NCBI GenBank assembly: GCA_021788515.1 | Contig: JAJYKN010000059.1 | Location: 1 to 7,330 of the forward strand | Origin: Nitrospirota bacterium | GTDB lineage: Bacteria > Nitrospirota > UBA9217 | Reading direction: 5' to 3' | Length of the DNA: 7,330 nt | In this document: positions 6,413 to 7,330 of the stretch, piece after piece | How positions within the stretch are numbered: the stretch's first letter is position 1 | How the letters are laid out: every line of letters starts with the position of its first letter | Notes under the pieces: generated by a model | Told to the model about the DNA's origin: nothing | What the model saw: the letters and a program-made list of their open reading frames with translations, nothing else | The model's database searches: none | Made by a program: the position numbers and the translations under genes

Positions 6413-7330
6413 ATGTCCGATCTCAAAAAAATGTACAAAACCATCATGTCAGACAATTTTCCGCCCGAGGTGACCATCGCCTTTGGCGACCAAAAGCTGG
6501 TCTACCGGAAGAGGGCATGGAAACTTGCTGATGAAAGCACCGGTGAGATTATCGAAAAAGGACTACGGTATGGAGAAAACCCCGATCAACAGGCCGCGAT
6601 GTACCAGCTGGTGACCGGAAACCTTGTTCTCGCCGGGGTGAAGATCCTGGAAGCAGGCAACGGACTCGTGAGCGCCATCTCCGAGGAGCAGATGATCCAG
6701 GCAGGGAAACATCCCGGCAAGACGAATTTTACTGACTTGGACAACGCCCTCAATATTTTGAAATACCTCATGGACCGTCCGGCCGCCGCCATTATGAAAC
6801 ATAACAACCCTTCCGGTGTAGCCTACGGCACGACCATCGGCGAAGCGTATGAGAGGGCAAATATGGCGGACCGCATAGCGGCCTTTGGCGGCTGTTTGAC
6901 CGTCAACCGGCCTATAGATAAGCAGACTGCGGAAATGGCAAATGCGAACTATCTTGAGGTCGTGGCTGCGCCGGACTTCGAAGAAGGAGCAATTGCGATC
7001 CTGGCCAAACGCAAAAACCTTCGCATCATCAAACTTGAGAAGATCGCCGAGCTTGCTAAATACCGCGACAGAAGCTTTGTCGAATTCAAAGCACTGATCG
7101 ATGGCGGTCTCATTATCCAGCAGTCTCAGAAAAATACGATTCGAAAAAAAGAGGATTTCCAGGAGGCGAAAACCGTTTACAAAGGGAAGGAATACAAGAT
7201 CGGGCGAAAACCAACGGACCCTGAGTACGATGACATGCTCTTCGGCTGGAACGTGGAACAGGGAATTACCTCGAATTCGGTCATTTATGTGAAGGACGGC
7301 GTGACGGTCGGGATCGGCACCGGCGAACAG
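6413..7330 (+). CDS. Stand-alone AICAR transformylase (PurH C-terminal-domain-like), 3'-partial
   Basis: Formylates AICAR to FAICAR with 10-formyl-tetrahydrofolate, the ninth step toward IMP; cytoplasmic. The visible 306 residues hold the AICARFT motifs: LRYGENP (51-57), GKTNFTDLDNA (102-112), KHNNPSG (129-135, with the catalytic Lys-His pair at K129-H130), RIAAFGG (154-160), and LFGWNVEQGITSNSVIYVKDG near 276-296 running into GIGTGEQ at the window edge. In full PurH the RYGENP motif lies near residue 200, after the IMP cyclohydrolase domain. Here it lies near 51, so that domain is absent. This fits the separate family of free-standing AICAR transformylases of roughly 390 residues, so about 80-90 residues are probably missing at the right edge. 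Databases often label such proteins 'IMP cyclohydrolase', which the sequence does not support. ATG 6413 has GGAGG at 6403-6407, 5 bases upstream. Confidence 0.9.
   Translation, partial: MSDLKKMYKTIMSDNFPPEVTIAFGDQKLVYRKRAWKLADESTGEIIEKGLRYGENPDQQAAMYQLVTGNLVLAGVKILEAGNGLVSAISEEQMIQAGKHPGKTNFTDLDNALNILKYLMDRPAAAIMKHNNPSGVAYGTTIGEAYERANMADRIAAFGGCLTVNRPIDKQTAEMANANYLEVVAAPDFEEGAIAILAKRKNLRIIKLEKIAELAKYRDRSFVEFKALIDGGLIIQQSQKNTIRKKEDFQEAKTVYKGKEYKIGRKPTDPEYDDMLFGWNVEQGITSNSVIYVKDGVTVGIGTGEQ

Overview
This window is ordinary bacterial chromosome. Eight genes, all on the + strand, are packed tightly with little intergenic DNA. In order they are: an M24-family Xaa-Pro peptidase (cut by the left edge), elongation factor P, the acetyl-CoA carboxylase subunits AccB and AccC, thiamine-phosphate synthase ThiE, a LivJ/LivK-type branched-chain amino acid binding protein, the permease LivH, and a stand-alone AICAR transformylase (cut by the right edge). 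I see no tRNA, rRNA, mobile element, CRISPR array or phage gene, and no clear rho-independent terminator. No stretch longer than about 130 bases lacks a gene.

Region 1-3578 is a housekeeping block: peptidase, efp, accB, accC. The same association is known from many bacteria (for example yqhT-efp with accB-accC nearby in Bacillus, and similar clusters in deltaproteobacteria). It joins protein turnover, ribosome rescue at proline stretches, and the biotin carboxylation half-reaction that starts fatty-acid synthesis. accC runs into thiE with no gap, and thiE overlaps livJ by 4 bases, so accC-thiE-livJ probably share a transcript. The thiE start is the least certain point of the annotation: the best-supported start appears to be a non-standard ATC codon inside the end of accC.

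Region 4200-6335 holds the first two parts of a branched-chain amino acid ABC importer, LivJ and LivH. The usual next genes (livM, livG, livF) do not follow. A 77-base gap with a degenerate 7-base repeat leads instead into a purine-synthesis gene. That gene has the AICAR transformylase half of PurH but no IMP cyclohydrolase half.

Moist taxonomic guess, from gene order and family types only: an anaerobic-type Gram-negative such as Nitrospirota or a deltaproteobacterial (Desulfobacterota-like) lineage. The base composition looks moderately GC-rich by eye. This placement is weak. I do not see a previously undescribed biological system here; the points worth checking are the thiE start, the split liv cassette, the stand-alone transformylase and two small non-coding repeats.
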